This document shows, one piece after another, positions 42,219 to 50,796 of a DNA stretch of 64,000 bases. A program made the translations under genes and the position numbers. Under the pieces are notes generated by a model, which worked only from the letters and a program-made list of their open reading frames with translations, was not told the origin of the DNA and did no database searches. Source of the DNA: CAVWNR01 sp963756525. GTDB lineage: Bacteria > Actinomycetota > Actinomycetes > Mycobacteriales > Jatrophihabitantaceae. Position 1 is the first letter of the stretch; each line of letters opens with the position of its first letter. The stretch spans positions 868,001 through 932,000 of the forward strand of contig CAVWNR010000009.1 of assembly GCA_963756525.1 (NCBI GenBank). Reading direction: 5' to 3'.

Positions 42219-42875
42219 ATGACGCCCACGCTGCTCGTCGCCGCGCACGGCACCCGGTCGGTGTCCGGCGCGGCGTCCCTTCGCGCGCTCGCCGATCTGG
42301 TGCGGCGGCAGCGGCCTGGGCTTCCTGTCAAGCTCTGTTTCCTGGACGTGGTCTCGCCCAGCCTGGCGTGGGTGCTGTCGTCCGTTGACGGGCCGGCCGT
42401 GGTCGTCCCGGCATTGCTCTCGACCGGATACCACGTCGTGGACGACATCCCGGCCCGTGCCGCCGGTCGGGCGGAGGTCTTCGTTGCGGAGCGCCTGGGC
42501 CCGCATCCGCTGCTCAGCGAGGCGTTGGCCGATCGGCTGGCCGAGGCGGGGTGGGTAGGCGACGGGCCGGTTGCCTTGGTCGGCTCGGGGTCCCGTCATC
42601 CGGGCGCCCGCGACGACCTCGCGGCCGCCGCCGTCGATCTGTCCGGCGCCCTGGGTCGGCGGGTCTACTCGCTGACAGTCGCCGACGAGCTGCCGGCCGA
42701 CGTCACCGCGGCCGCTTCGTACCTGCTCGCCGACGGCTACTTCGCCGACCAGGTGCGCTCGCGTGCCACCGCCTCAGGTGTGGCTATCAGTGCGCCCATC
42801 GGCGCACACCCGGCCGTGGCGGCGCTCATTCTCGCTCGTTACGACGACGCTCTCGCCGGTCCGGTGGTCCGGTAG
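42219..42875 (+). CDS. CbiX/SirB-like chelatase family protein
   Basis: The 218-residue protein has two similar halves. The first opens TPTLLVAAHGTRSVSGAASL with the metal-binding histidine in AAHGTR; VSPSLAWVLSS and VVPALLSTGYHVVDDIP follow, with a second histidine. The second half repeats the theme (VALVGSGSRHPGARDDL). The family inserts cobalt or iron into sirohydrochlorin; this short actinobacterial type is less well characterised. No other tetrapyrrole gene is nearby. Confidence 0.8.
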   Translation: MTPTLLVAAHGTRSVSGAASLRALADLVRRQRPGLPVKLCFLDVVSPSLAWVLSSVDGPAVVVPALLSTGYHVVDDIPARAAGRAEVFVAERLGPHPLLSEALADRLAEAGWVGDGPVALVGSGSRHPGARDDLAAAAVDLSGALGRRVYSLTVADELPADVTAAASYLLADGYFADQVRSRATASGVAISAPIGAHPAVAALILARYDDALAGPVVR

Positions 42876-42910
42876 ACTCGCGCGGGTTCCACAGCGACGC
42901 CCTCGGGCAC

Positions 42911-42984
42911 GGCCAGGTAGCTCAGCTGGTACGAGCGTCCGCCTGAAAAGCGGAAGGTCGGCGGTTCGACCCCGCCCCTGGCCA
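42911..42984 (+). tRNA. tRNA-Phe(GAA)
   Basis: The cloverleaf has acceptor GGCCAGG pairing with CCTGGCC, anticodon stem TCCGC/GCGGA and loop CTGAAAA (GAA). An integrase gene points toward its 3' end, so this is the insertion site of the integrative element. Confidence 0.93.
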
Positions 42985-43044
42985 CCTTCTACCCCCCGCA
43001 ATTGCTGGGCTGTAGGCCTCTAACCCCAGAGGGGTATCTGATTC

Positions 43045-43066
43045 GTGGTAGCCACGTGGTAGCCAC
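43045..43066. repeat. Tandem GTGGTAGCCAC repeats between integrase and tRNA-Phe
   Basis: Two exact, directly adjacent 11-mers lie just after the integrase stop and about 60 nt from the tRNA 3' end. The position suits integrase arm-type or Xis binding sites in the attachment region. Confidence 0.65.
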
Positions 43067-43069
43067 CGG

Positions 43070-44329
43070 TCAACGTTCCTCGGATGATTTTGGCCCTTGT
43101 CCGATACCCCACAGCGTCCGTCCCATGCGCTCGGCGGCGTCCCGGCGGAGATCGTCGACGACATGCTGGTAGCGCTGCAGCAGTGCGATCGACGACCAGC
43201 CCATCAGTGCCATCACCGTGCGGGAGTCGACGCCCATCACCAGCAGGAGCGTCGCGGCGGTGTGCCTGGCGTCGTGCAGGCGAGCGCGGCGAACGCCGGC
43301 GCGGTCGAGTAGCTGCAGCCACTCGGCGTAGTCCTTGCGCGGGTCAATGGGTGCGCCCACCTCGGTCGCGAACATCCAGCGGCCGCCGCGCCACATGGAG
43401 CCGGCAATAGCCTGTTCGGTCAGCTGCGCTTCGCGGTGCTCGCGCAGTTCCTGCACTAGTTGTACCGGTAGCGCGATCATGCGCCGCCCTGCCTTCGACT
43501 TGGGTTCGGCGATCACCAGCCCGCCGTCACGCCGCTGCGGGCAGTCCGCTCCTCGATTGGGCTTGCCGCTGCGGGGATGGACGCATTCGCTTGGCTTGAC
43601 GCAGCCGTGTTGCCAGGTCAGACGTTGGAGTTGGCGGCGGATTCGCAGCGTGCCGTCGTCGAGATCCACGTCCGGCCACTGCAGACCCAGTGCCTCGCCT
43701 TGCCGCAGCCCCAGTGCGAGCCCGACGGCCCAGCGAGCCGCGTTTCTCCGCTGGCGGGCGGCCACCAGAATGCGCTTGGCCTCGGAGACCGTGAGTGGCT
43801 CGACCTCCTCCACATCATGTGTCGGCGTGTGCGCCAGCTTCGCGGGATTGCGTGCAAGTCGCCCGCGGCTTACGGCCGTGTTGAGTGCCGCCGACAGCGT
43901 GCGGCGCAAGTGTGCAACGGTCCCAGGCGAACATGTAGGACGGGTAAGCACGCTTGCGTACAAGCGCTCTATGGCCTCCGGAGTGAGCCTTGTGAGCTTG
44001 ACGCGCCCGACGCCGGAGGCCATGACGTATCCGCGATCCACCTGGTAGCCGACGATCGTCTTCGGTCGAACGGTGACCCGCCTGCTATCGATCCAGTAGT
44101 CGAGCCAGTCGATGAGCGTGATGTCGCTGCCAGCAGCCGTGTAGCCCCCGTCGCGGTCATACTCCAATCGCTTGATCTTGCGGGCCACCTCAGCTTTCGT
44201 TTGTCCACGCACGTGCTTGCGTACCCGCGTGCCGGTAGTCGGGTCGATACCGAAACTGACCCAGCCCTCCCATCCCTCACCACGCCGGCGACGGTGAATC
44301 GAGGAGCGGCCGTCCGCGGCCTTGCTCAC
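43070..44329 (-). CDS. int: Tyrosine recombinase integrase
   Basis: The 419-residue phage/ICE-type integrase has an N-terminal arm-binding part (HRRRRGEGWEGWVSFGIDPT), a SAM-like core-binding domain (LIDWLDYWIDSRRVTVRPKT) and the catalytic domain with Arg in LGLRQGEALGLQW, HxxR in HDARHTAATLL and the nucleophile tyrosine in LLQRYQHVVDD. An insertion with cysteines and histidines (QHGCVKPSECVHPRSGKPNR) lies before the second catalytic lysine. It probably inserts the element at the tRNA-Phe 3' end. Confidence 0.92.
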   Translation of the reverse strand: MSKAADGRSSIHRRRRGEGWEGWVSFGIDPTTGTRVRKHVRGQTKAEVARKIKRLEYDRDGGYTAAGSDITLIDWLDYWIDSRRVTVRPKTIVGYQVDRGYVMASGVGRVKLTRLTPEAIERLYASVLTRPTCSPGTVAHLRRTLSAALNTAVSRGRLARNPAKLAHTPTHDVEEVEPLTVSEAKRILVAARQRRNAARWAVGLALGLRQGEALGLQWPDVDLDDGTLRIRRQLQRLTWQHGCVKPSECVHPRSGKPNRGADCPQRRDGGLVIAEPKSKAGRRMIALPVQLVQELREHREAQLTEQAIAGSMWRGGRWMFATEVGAPIDPRKDYAEWLQLLDRAGVRRARLHDARHTAATLLLVMGVDSRTVMALMGWSSIALLQRYQHVVDDLRRDAAERMGRTLWGIGQGPKSSEER

Positions 44330-44727
44330 GACGCCGCGCCTCGGACAGTCGCTATGTAGGCGTCAAGATCGGCGCGGAAGATGCGACGTGCCCCACCCAG
44401 CTTTACCGAATGGATCTGGCCGCGGCGCAGCATCTCGGCAACCGTCGATCGAGATAGGCCGAGCGTCTGCGCAACCTGCTCCATGGTGTATGCGTCCGGT
44501 ACGAGTGCAGGTTGCCGGCCTGATGCGATCGCCGCTTCCGCGGCAGCCAGCGCAGCACGGGCCTCGGCAAGCTCGCGCTCGACGGCGGTGAGTTGCGCGG
44601 CGACGGCATGAACCGCGTCGACGGGATCGACGTTGACAGGCGCCGGATTGCGCATCGGAACCAGACGTGACGGTTGTTGGTCTGCCCGGTCCGGCCGCTC
44701 TGCGCCCGCCGGACAGCTCTGGCTCAC
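44326..44727 (-). CDS. Helix-turn-helix (Xis-like) DNA-binding protein
   Basis: The 133-residue protein ends in a MerR/Xis-type winged helix: YTMEQVAQTLGLSRSTVAEM then LRRGQIHSVKLGGARRIF. A helical, alanine/glutamate-rich region precedes it. The GTG at 44727 overlaps the primase stop; ATG 44655 is an alternative. Its stop overlaps the integrase start (ATGA), as is usual for excisionase-integrase pairs. Confidence 0.82.
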   Translation of the reverse strand: MSQSCPAGAERPDRADQQPSRLVPMRNPAPVNVDPVDAVHAVAAQLTAVERELAEARAALAAAEAAIASGRQPALVPDAYTMEQVAQTLGLSRSTVAEMLRRGQIHSVKLGGARRIFRADLDAYIATVRGAAS

Positions 44728-46244
44728 CGGATCATCACCGCTTCCCGTACCGGCGACGCGGCCGCCAGCCGCGGTTCGTCTCGAAAGCAGTGCCGCCTGG
44801 CGGCATCGAGGATCTGTCGGGTGCGGACGGCGGTGTCCAGGCCGTCGATGAGCGTGGCGAGGGTGGCGCCTGCTTCGTGGGCGAAGCGTTCGACCGCGGC
44901 GGGGTCGGGTAGATGGGCGGCGTAGCGGCCGAGCCGGTCGATCACTTGGTGCGCGAGCATGACGGTTTCAACGTTGGAGTCGCGGGCGCGGGCAGCGTCC
45001 ATGAGCTGGCTGAGCTGGTGGCGGGCGAGTAGCCCGCCGGCCGGGCGGGGTCGCATGTGGTCGTGGTCGTTGAGGCAGCCGGGGCGGGTGAAGGCGAGTA
45101 GTCCGGTGTCGCCGTGCTGGGCGAGCCAGCTGGCGGGGTCGTGCCGGTCGGGGAGGGTGACGGTGAGGACTTCACGGTGGTAGACGCGCATCGCGCGGTC
45201 GACCCAGGCGGCGGTGGCCTGTTGGCCGGTGGGGTCGCCGTCGCCGCAGAGCACGACCGGGCGCGGGTGTAGCCCGAAGACGGTAGGGGCGACCCGGTCG
45301 GTGAGCGAGAGCCCGGATTGGGTGAGCGGGGCGTAGTGGTGGCTGGCGCCGGCGCGGGCGGCGGCCGCGGCGATGGCCAGTGCGTCGAGGGTGCCTTCGC
45401 AGACGATCACGGTGGCCTGCGGGGCCAGCCGCGGGGTGTGCGGCCGGTAGAGGATCGCGGACTTGTCGAAGATGGCGGTGCGCGGGTGGTTGAGGTATTT
45501 CGCCGCGGCGGCGCCGGTGATGTCCCGGCCGGTGACGCCGAGCACGAGCCCGCGGGTGTCGCGGAAGGGCAGCAGGACGCGGTGGTGGTAGCGGTCGCGC
45601 AACGGGAGGTCGGGGCGGCGCACGCCCCAGCCGGCGTCGATGATCGCCTCGTCGGTGAATCCCCAGCCGCGCAGGTGCTCGACCAGCCCGGTGCGGGATG
45701 CGGGGGTGTGCCCGGCCAGCGGCGCGCCGACCTCGGCTTCGAGGGCGGTGAGGTCGATGCCGCGCCCGGCGAGGTATTCGCGGGCCCGGTCGGCGACTTT
45801 CGGGAGGGTGAGGTAGTCCCAGGCGGCGGTGTTGACCTGCAGCACGCGCCGGGGCGGGGTGCGGTGCGGGTCGGGGCGTTCCGCCCATCCCATCACCGGC
45901 GACGTGTCGGTCGTCGGCTCGGTGCGGGTGATCGGGATCGGCCCGGGGCGGTCGAGGATCGCGGCCGCGTCGGCGAGGGTGGCCGCGCCGGTGACGTCCC
46001 TGACAAGGTTGAGCACGTCGCCGCCGCATTCGGCGCGGAAGGCCCACCACCGGCCGCGGTCGGGTTGGATGAGCACGCCTTGGCTGTCGTCGGGGCCGTG
46101 CGGCAGGCCGAGCGCGGCGGCACGGACGCGGTAGTCAGCGCGGCCGTCCCAGTACGGCGGCGGGTCGATGCCCATCCGGGCGAGCACGGCCACGATCGCG
46201 TGGTCGCGGCGGATCCGCCGCATGTCCGCGCCGCTGAGCCGCAT
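44724..46244 (-). CDS. DNA primase-like protein with TOPRIM domain
   Basis: The 506-residue protein resembles a mobile-element primase. The N-terminal part (AILDRPGPIPI region after a CHC2-like WWAFRAECGGDVLNLV segment lacking the full zinc cluster) is followed by a DnaG catalytic core (YHHRVLLPFRDTRGLVLGVT) and TOPRIM motifs VIVCEGTLDALAIA and VLCGDGDPTGQQAT. It would prime replication of the transferred strand. ATG 46244 follows GGGGAGG. Confidence 0.8.
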   Translation of the reverse strand: MRLSGADMRRIRRDHAIVAVLARMGIDPPPYWDGRADYRVRAAALGLPHGPDDSQGVLIQPDRGRWWAFRAECGGDVLNLVRDVTGAATLADAAAILDRPGPIPITRTEPTTDTSPVMGWAERPDPHRTPPRRVLQVNTAAWDYLTLPKVADRAREYLAGRGIDLTALEAEVGAPLAGHTPASRTGLVEHLRGWGFTDEAIIDAGWGVRRPDLPLRDRYHHRVLLPFRDTRGLVLGVTGRDITGAAAAKYLNHPRTAIFDKSAILYRPHTPRLAPQATVIVCEGTLDALAIAAAAARAGASHHYAPLTQSGLSLTDRVAPTVFGLHPRPVVLCGDGDPTGQQATAAWVDRAMRVYHREVLTVTLPDRHDPASWLAQHGDTGLLAFTRPGCLNDHDHMRPRPAGGLLARHQLSQLMDAARARDSNVETVMLAHQVIDRLGRYAAHLPDPAAVERFAHEAGATLATLIDGLDTAVRTRQILDAARRHCFRDEPRLAAASPVREAVMIR

Positions 46245-46323
46245 GCCGGCCTCCCCGGATTCTGCCGTGTCGGGCTGTCATCCATAGGGGGTATGCCGGG
46301 GGGACGTGCCACTTCGGGCGTGA

Positions 46324-46836
46324 TCAAGTGCGCTGCTGGCGGGTGTGCTGGACTTCGGTGATCCAGACGGCGAGATCCTGCGGCGGTGCCGGTGGTGCCG
46401 GGTTCGTCGGGTGGTGCGTGTGCCAGGTGGGGTCGCCGCCGCATCGCAGGTCGGCGATCCAGGCGCGCAGCCGGGTCTCGATCTCGTGGAAGGCGGTGTG
46501 CCAGCCGACCGCGGCGGTGGGGGCGGCGGTCGTGGCGTAGGAGGCGTGTTCGTGGTCGCGCAGCGCGGCGAGGGTCTCCACGAGGCCGTTGTGCCGGTAC
46601 CAGCAGGCGGGCAGGCGGACCATCTCCGGGAAGCGGTGTTGCAGCTGGGTGACCCAGGCGTGCAGCGCGGGCCATTCGGTGCCCGCCTGGTCCGGGTCGA
46701 GGGAGGGCCAGTGCAGGGGCGGGTCGGTGGCCGCGGCGAGCGCGCCGAAGTCCTCGCCGGGGGCGAAGAGTTGGCTGAGCAGCCCGGCCGACTCCCTCGT
46801 CACCGCGTCCTGGCCGGGGTCGTCGGAGTCGGTCAC
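46324..46836 (-). CDS. Hypothetical protein of the conjugative element
   Basis: The 170-residue acidic protein starts at a GTG overlapping the HNH stop (GTGA). It contains WPALHAWVTQLQHRFPEMVR and WYRHNGLVETLAALRDHEHA, helical segments common in actinobacterial element-borne proteins that often sit beside transfer genes. No catalytic motif is visible. Confidence 0.6.
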   Translation of the reverse strand: MTDSDDPGQDAVTRESAGLLSQLFAPGEDFGALAAATDPPLHWPSLDPDQAGTEWPALHAWVTQLQHRFPEMVRLPACWYRHNGLVETLAALRDHEHASYATTAAPTAAVGWHTAFHEIETRLRAWIADLRCGGDPTWHTHHPTNPAPPAPPQDLAVWITEVQHTRQQRT

Positions 46837-47213
46837 GCGGTGGCCCGTCGGGTGCGGCGCAGGCCGGTGATGATCCCGTCGGTGGCGAGCGGGCGGCCGA
46901 GCCGGCGCCAGGCGGGGCTGGCGTCGAACAGGCGGTGCAGCGCCTCGTGATCGGGCGGGCAGAGCGGCACCAGGTCGGTGAACCGCTCGTTGCCGAGGCG
47001 GGTGTAGTTGCGGTGGTGCAGCTGCCCGCGGGTCAGCGTCCAAGCCCCGCCGCACACTTGGCAGGTCGGCTCGGCGCCGGTGCGGGCGACCCACTCGGCG
47101 TACCAGCGCCGCCGGGCGGTGGCCCAAGCCTGCGAGTCGAGGTAGGCGGCGTAGGCGCAGCGGTGCGCGAGCCGGGCCCGCGACCACGGCAGCCCGGGGC
47201 GGGGCCTACGCAT
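46833..47213 (-). CDS. HNH endonuclease family protein
   Basis: The 126-residue protein has the zinc-stabilised HNH core CQVCGGAWTLTRGQLHHRNY then LGNERFTDLVPLCPPDHEAL H, with the catalytic histidine in LHHRNY and zinc cysteines around it. HNH proteins of conjugative elements may nick DNA during transfer or act in restriction. ATG 47213 overlaps the VirD4-like stop region. Confidence 0.8.
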   Translation of the reverse strand: MRRPRPGLPWSRARLAHRCAYAAYLDSQAWATARRRWYAEWVARTGAEPTCQVCGGAWTLTRGQLHHRNYTRLGNERFTDLVPLCPPDHEALHRLFDASPAWRRLGRPLATDGIITGLRRTRRATA

Positions 47214-48996
47214 ACCGCCCGCCCCCGCCGCGCTGTGTGTTGGCAGCCCGGATGGCCTGTTCCAGTTCGGCGCGCGAGGTGGTCAGCTGGGCGGCGTCCG
47301 GGCGGGCGGTCCACGGGCTGAGGGTGAGCATGATCGGCGGGGCGGTGCGCAGCAGCAGCAGCCCGTGTCCGAAGGCGAGGGTGCGTAGCCGGGCCGGGTC
47401 GAGGATCGGTTTCTCTTCGACCGATTCGCTGTAGGAGCGGCCGGACTGCCCGCCGTAGTTGACCGCGGTGCGCCGCTCGGCGCGAGTGCCGATGAGCGCG
47501 GACAGGTCGCGCAGGTCTTCGGCGTTGCCGCCGCCGCCGAGGATGAGCTTGACGATCGCGGCGTCCCAGATCGCCGCGGCGTCCTCGCGGCCCCACCGGC
47601 CGCGCGCCTGGGCGAGGGATTGCAGCACCGCGATGGTGGTGATCCCGGACCCGCCGCCCTCGCTGATCAGCGCCGGCAGCGACGGCAGCGGGTAGTTCGC
47701 GGCCTCATCCAGGATCAGCGCCAGCGGTGGGTCGAGCCGGGCGCCCGGGGAGGCGGCGGCGAGCCGGCGGGCGGCCTCCACCACGTCTTCGACAAACGCG
47801 GCGACCAGCGGCGCGGTGGCGACGGCGCCGGTGGCGGTGCCGAGCAGATACACGGTGCCCCGCTCGCGCAGGAACCGGACCGGGTCGAACCCGTCCCGCT
47901 CGCTGGGGCTGACCGCGTCCAGCACGCGGGGGTCGGCGAGCGGGGCGAAGGTGTTGGCGACCATGGCCCACACCGAGTCCCGTTGGCGCGGGTCGGCGCT
48001 CAGGATGGCCTCCAGAGCACGGCCCCAGGCCGGGGCGGCGTGCGGGTGGGTTTTGAGGATCTCCGCGGCGTCGCGGGCCGCCGCCGGGGCCAGTGACCAC
48101 TGATACAGCTCGACCGTGGCCCGAGTGTCGAGGGCGGCGGCGTGCAGCAGGCAGCGGACCGCGGTGAAGCACTGCTGCGCCCAGAAGGTGGCGTGCTCCA
48201 CGCCGTCGGCGGGGTCGGCGCACAGCGCCTGGGCGCGGATAAGTGCGGTCTGCGGGTCTTCGCAGCCGCGGATCGGGGACCAGCGGGTGGCCGAGGGCAG
48301 GCCGGGGGCGAGCCGCTGCGGGTCGAAGACCGCGACCGGGCCGTGGCCGGCGCGGCCCTGCAGGGTGGTGGTGAGGTTGTCCGGGCGGGTGGAGGTGGTG
48401 ACCACCGCGCCGGGGGCGTCCAGGATCGCCGGGATGACGGTGTGCAGGCCCTTGCCGGAGCGGGGCGGGCCGAGCACGATCACCGAGTCCTCCACCGACA
48501 TCCAGCAGACCATCCCGCGGGCGACGCCGAGCCGGTAGCCCACCTCGGCCGCGGCCGGCTTCTGCAGGGACGGGCGCAGCGTGTCGGCCTTGCGCAGCAG
48601 CCCCTTGCGCCCCGCCACGGTCTTGGCCTCGCCGCGGCTGGCCAGCCCGGGCAGCCGGGTCGGGTCCTTCGACGGCCTGCCTGAATCCGCGCGCCACAAC
48701 CGCCAACCGACAACAGCAAGCGTTGCGGCGGCGGCGAGGACCAGGGTGGTGATCGCCCAGTACACGGCCGGCGGGCCAACCGGAACGTGCCAGGCCCGCG
48801 ACGGGTCGGCGGGGTGGGCGAACGCGGCGTACCCGGCGGTCAGCCGCCGCGGCGGCCAGCGGTACCCGCACACCGTCGCCGACAGCGCGCCGGCCAGCCA
48901 CAGCAGCATCCCCACCCCGATGCCGCCGGCGAGCAGGCCGACCAGCAGGTTGGTCAGCGTCTCGCTTTGCGCGGACGTGTTCGTGTGGTTGCTCAT
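47206..48996 (-). CDS. Type IV secretion coupling protein (VirD4/TraG-like ATPase)
   Basis: The 596-residue protein has two N-terminal transmembrane helices (LLAGGIGVGMLLWLAGAL; VYWAITTLVLAAAATLAVVG). Walker A is VLGPPRSGKGLHTV and Walker B is LALILDEAANYPLPSLPALI. The TraM-recognition-like C terminus follows. It would bring the DNA-relaxase complex to the transfer channel. ATG 48996 is chosen over the longer frame. Confidence 0.88.
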   Translation of the reverse strand: MSNHTNTSAQSETLTNLLVGLLAGGIGVGMLLWLAGALSATVCGYRWPPRRLTAGYAAFAHPADPSRAWHVPVGPPAVYWAITTLVLAAAATLAVVGWRLWRADSGRPSKDPTRLPGLASRGEAKTVAGRKGLLRKADTLRPSLQKPAAAEVGYRLGVARGMVCWMSVEDSVIVLGPPRSGKGLHTVIPAILDAPGAVVTTSTRPDNLTTTLQGRAGHGPVAVFDPQRLAPGLPSATRWSPIRGCEDPQTALIRAQALCADPADGVEHATFWAQQCFTAVRCLLHAAALDTRATVELYQWSLAPAAARDAAEILKTHPHAAPAWGRALEAILSADPRQRDSVWAMVANTFAPLADPRVLDAVSPSERDGFDPVRFLRERGTVYLLGTATGAVATAPLVAAFVEDVVEAARRLAAASPGARLDPPLALILDEAANYPLPSLPALISEGGGSGITTIAVLQSLAQARGRWGREDAAAIWDAAIVKLILGGGGNAEDLRDLSALIGTRAERRTAVNYGGQSGRSYSESVEEKPILDPARLRTLAFGHGLLLLRTAPPIMLTLSPWTARPDAAQLTTSRAELEQAIRAANTQRGGGGRYA

Positions 48997-49000
48997 CGGC

Positions 49001-49345
49001 TCACACCTCCGGCCCGCACCCGGCGAGATCAGCGAGCAGCGTGTGCGCCGCGGACAGCGACTCACCCGCCGCGGCGAGCCGGGTGCCGGCGTGCTGCAGG
49101 TGCGCGCGCAGCACGGCCGCGGCGTTGCGCGGGTCGGTGGCGTACGGCCCCGCGACCACCAGGACCCGACCGGCCGCGCTCTCGCGGTCGAGCCAGTCGC
49201 CGTGAATCATCGACGCGAGCGCGGCGATCACGGTGTACACGTCGGACGGCTCGGTGAGCTCACACTGGCTGGGGTAGGTGAGGTGGTTCAGCGACCGCAC
49301 CGCCTGGTAGGCGGCCTCGGCGCGCCCGGGCACGCTGGTCGTCAC
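49001..49345 (-). CDS. Hypothetical protein between transfer genes
   Basis: The 114-residue protein starts at a GTG overlapping the stop of the upstream ORF. It contains VYTVIAALASMIHGDWLDRE and LRAHLQHAGTRLAAAGESLS, all helical. Homologues are expected in related elements; no function can be given. Confidence 0.6.
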   Translation of the reverse strand: MTTSVPGRAEAAYQAVRSLNHLTYPSQCELTEPSDVYTVIAALASMIHGDWLDRESAAGRVLVVAGPYATDPRNAAAVLRAHLQHAGTRLAAAGESLSAAHTLLADLAGCGPEV

Positions 49346-49650
49346 GACGTCAGCTCCACGGACGTTGTGGGCCCCGAGCCGGGGCTTGTGCTTTCCGTGC
49401 GGTGTTGGCGGTCCAGCACGGTGAGCTGGTGCCAGGCCCGGTCCCGCTGCCCGCGCACGGTGGCCAGCTCCTGCTGCAACGCCCGACGTTGGGATGGCAG
49501 CGCGACGTGCCCGGAGCTGATCAGCCAGTCGGCCAGCTCGGCGCACAAGTCGCCGTCCGGGCGCTGGCACAGCTCGCCCACCTTCGCCCGCAGCTCCCCG
49601 GTCAGCCAGGCGGGGAAGGCGAACTGTTCGTCGGCGAAGACACGGTCCAT
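49342..49650 (-). CDS. Small hypothetical protein of the transfer region
   Basis: The 102-residue protein begins MDRVFADEQFAFPAWLTGEL and is mostly helical with a coiled-coil stretch (LQQELATVRGQRDRAWHQLT). The GTGA overlap with the next gene suggests they act together. Function unknown. Confidence 0.6.
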   Translation of the reverse strand: MDRVFADEQFAFPAWLTGELRAKVGELCQRPDGDLCAELADWLISSGHVALPSQRRALQQELATVRGQRDRAWHQLTVLDRQHRTESTSPGSGPTTSVELTS

Positions 49651-49666
49651 GTGGAATCGCCTTTGC

Positions 49667-50716
49667 CTACAGGCCGATCGCCGGCGCCGGCGCGGCGACG
49701 ACCGGCGAGGAAGTGACGTCCGCCGTGAGCTCGCGGGCGGGTGCGGGACGGCCGCCGTCGAGGTGCTCGGCCGGCGAGGCCGCGATCAGCGTCCGGGCCG
49801 CGGCCGCGACGCGCTGCGCGGTCGTCGCCATCACCGCGTCCGGGTCGTCGCCGGCCCAGGCGGCGACGTACGGGAACGAGTAGTCGTCGGTGTTCATGCC
49901 GTGCGCGTGGGCGACCACGAACGCCACCGACTCCGCTTCCACCTCCTGCTGCCCGCGCGGCAGCAGGGCACCGGCGGTGTCGCAGTGCGGGTCGTGCAGC
50001 AGGACGTGCGCCGCCTCGTGGAGGAGGCACCGGACCATGGCGGCGTCGTCCATGTCGGCGCGGACCTGGACGGTCTTCGCGGAGAAGGTCGTCATTCCGT
50101 TGGCGCCGTGCAGGTCGCTGGCGGCGGGAACGGTGCAGACGGTGAAACCGCGCGACTCGACGAGTCTCAGCACCGCCTCGCCGAGCCCGCGCGGCGCCTG
50201 CCCCGCGAGCAGCTGCGGCCGGGGCGCCTCGGGCAGGTCAGCCCCTTGGGTTTGCTCGGCCGAGAAGACCTTCTCTACCGTGAATCCGCGCAGGAAACTC
50301 GACCGAGCCTCCACCTCGCCGGCGTGCGGTTGTTCGTCGCGGCCGAGCCGGCGCACGTTCCCGTCCCGGTCGCTCGCTTCGCGGCGGGTGCCGCGCATCG
50401 GCGCGATGATCGCCATACCGGTCTGCCCGCGCTGCACCTGCCGGCCGAGCTGCTGCCAGCGCCGGTACGACGCGACATATGTCGGCAGCGGCGTCGGCAC
50501 TTTCCCCTGCCCGTACAGCCGCTGATGCTGTATCGCGATGAGCAAGGAATTGTTCGGGCTGTAGGCGTGCAGCTGGGCCTGGAAGCCGAGGAACCGCTGC
50601 CAATCCTCCCCGGAGCGGATCTCCGCGACCGCCTCGGCGAGCAACTGCTGCGCGGCCTCGATCCGCTCCGCCCGCGCCGCCGCGATCTCCTCCCGCGTCA
50701 ACACCGTCGTGGCCAT
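49667..50716 (-). CDS. ArdC-like antirestriction protein with metallopeptidase domain
   Basis: The 349-residue protein has an N-terminal ssDNA-binding-like domain (YSPNNSLLIAIQHQ, then VASYRRWQQLGRQVQRGQTG), as in ArdC. A zinc metallopeptidase motif HEAAHVLLHDPHCDTAG is followed by EVEAESVAFVVAHAHG, the matching glutamate helix. ArdC-type proteins protect incoming DNA from restriction by binding single strands. ATG 50716 has GGAG upstream; a GGCAC-type repeat lies about 40 nt before it. Confidence 0.85.
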   Translation of the reverse strand: MATTVLTREEIAAARAERIEAAQQLLAEAVAEIRSGEDWQRFLGFQAQLHAYSPNNSLLIAIQHQRLYGQGKVPTPLPTYVASYRRWQQLGRQVQRGQTGMAIIAPMRGTRREASDRDGNVRRLGRDEQPHAGEVEARSSFLRGFTVEKVFSAEQTQGADLPEAPRPQLLAGQAPRGLGEAVLRLVESRGFTVCTVPAASDLHGANGMTTFSAKTVQVRADMDDAAMVRCLLHEAAHVLLHDPHCDTAGALLPRGQQEVEAESVAFVVAHAHGMNTDDYSFPYVAAWAGDDPDAVMATTAQRVAAAARTLIAASPAEHLDGGRPAPARELTADVTSSPVVAAPAPAIGL

Positions 50717-50756
50717 TCCGTCTCCCGTGCGCGCCCTGGTGGTCTCACCCAGATGC

Positions 50757-50780
50757 GGCACTCCGGGGTCTCGTGCCACC
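50757..50780 (-). promoter_or_regulatory. Shared repeat upstream of the ArdC gene
   Basis: On the minus strand, GGGTGGCA followed 3 nt later by GACCCCGGAGTGC lies 41 nt before the ArdC start. The same arrangement, with two base differences, occurs at 56511-56534, 56 nt before the DUF6112-like gene. Confidence 0.5.
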
Positions 50781-50796
50781 CGCGGTTCGCGCGGAG

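Noticed and set aside
43017..43032. CCTCT/AGAGG hairpin after tRNA-Phe as a terminator
   Set aside because: A 5-bp stem is too weak to list as a feature on its own.
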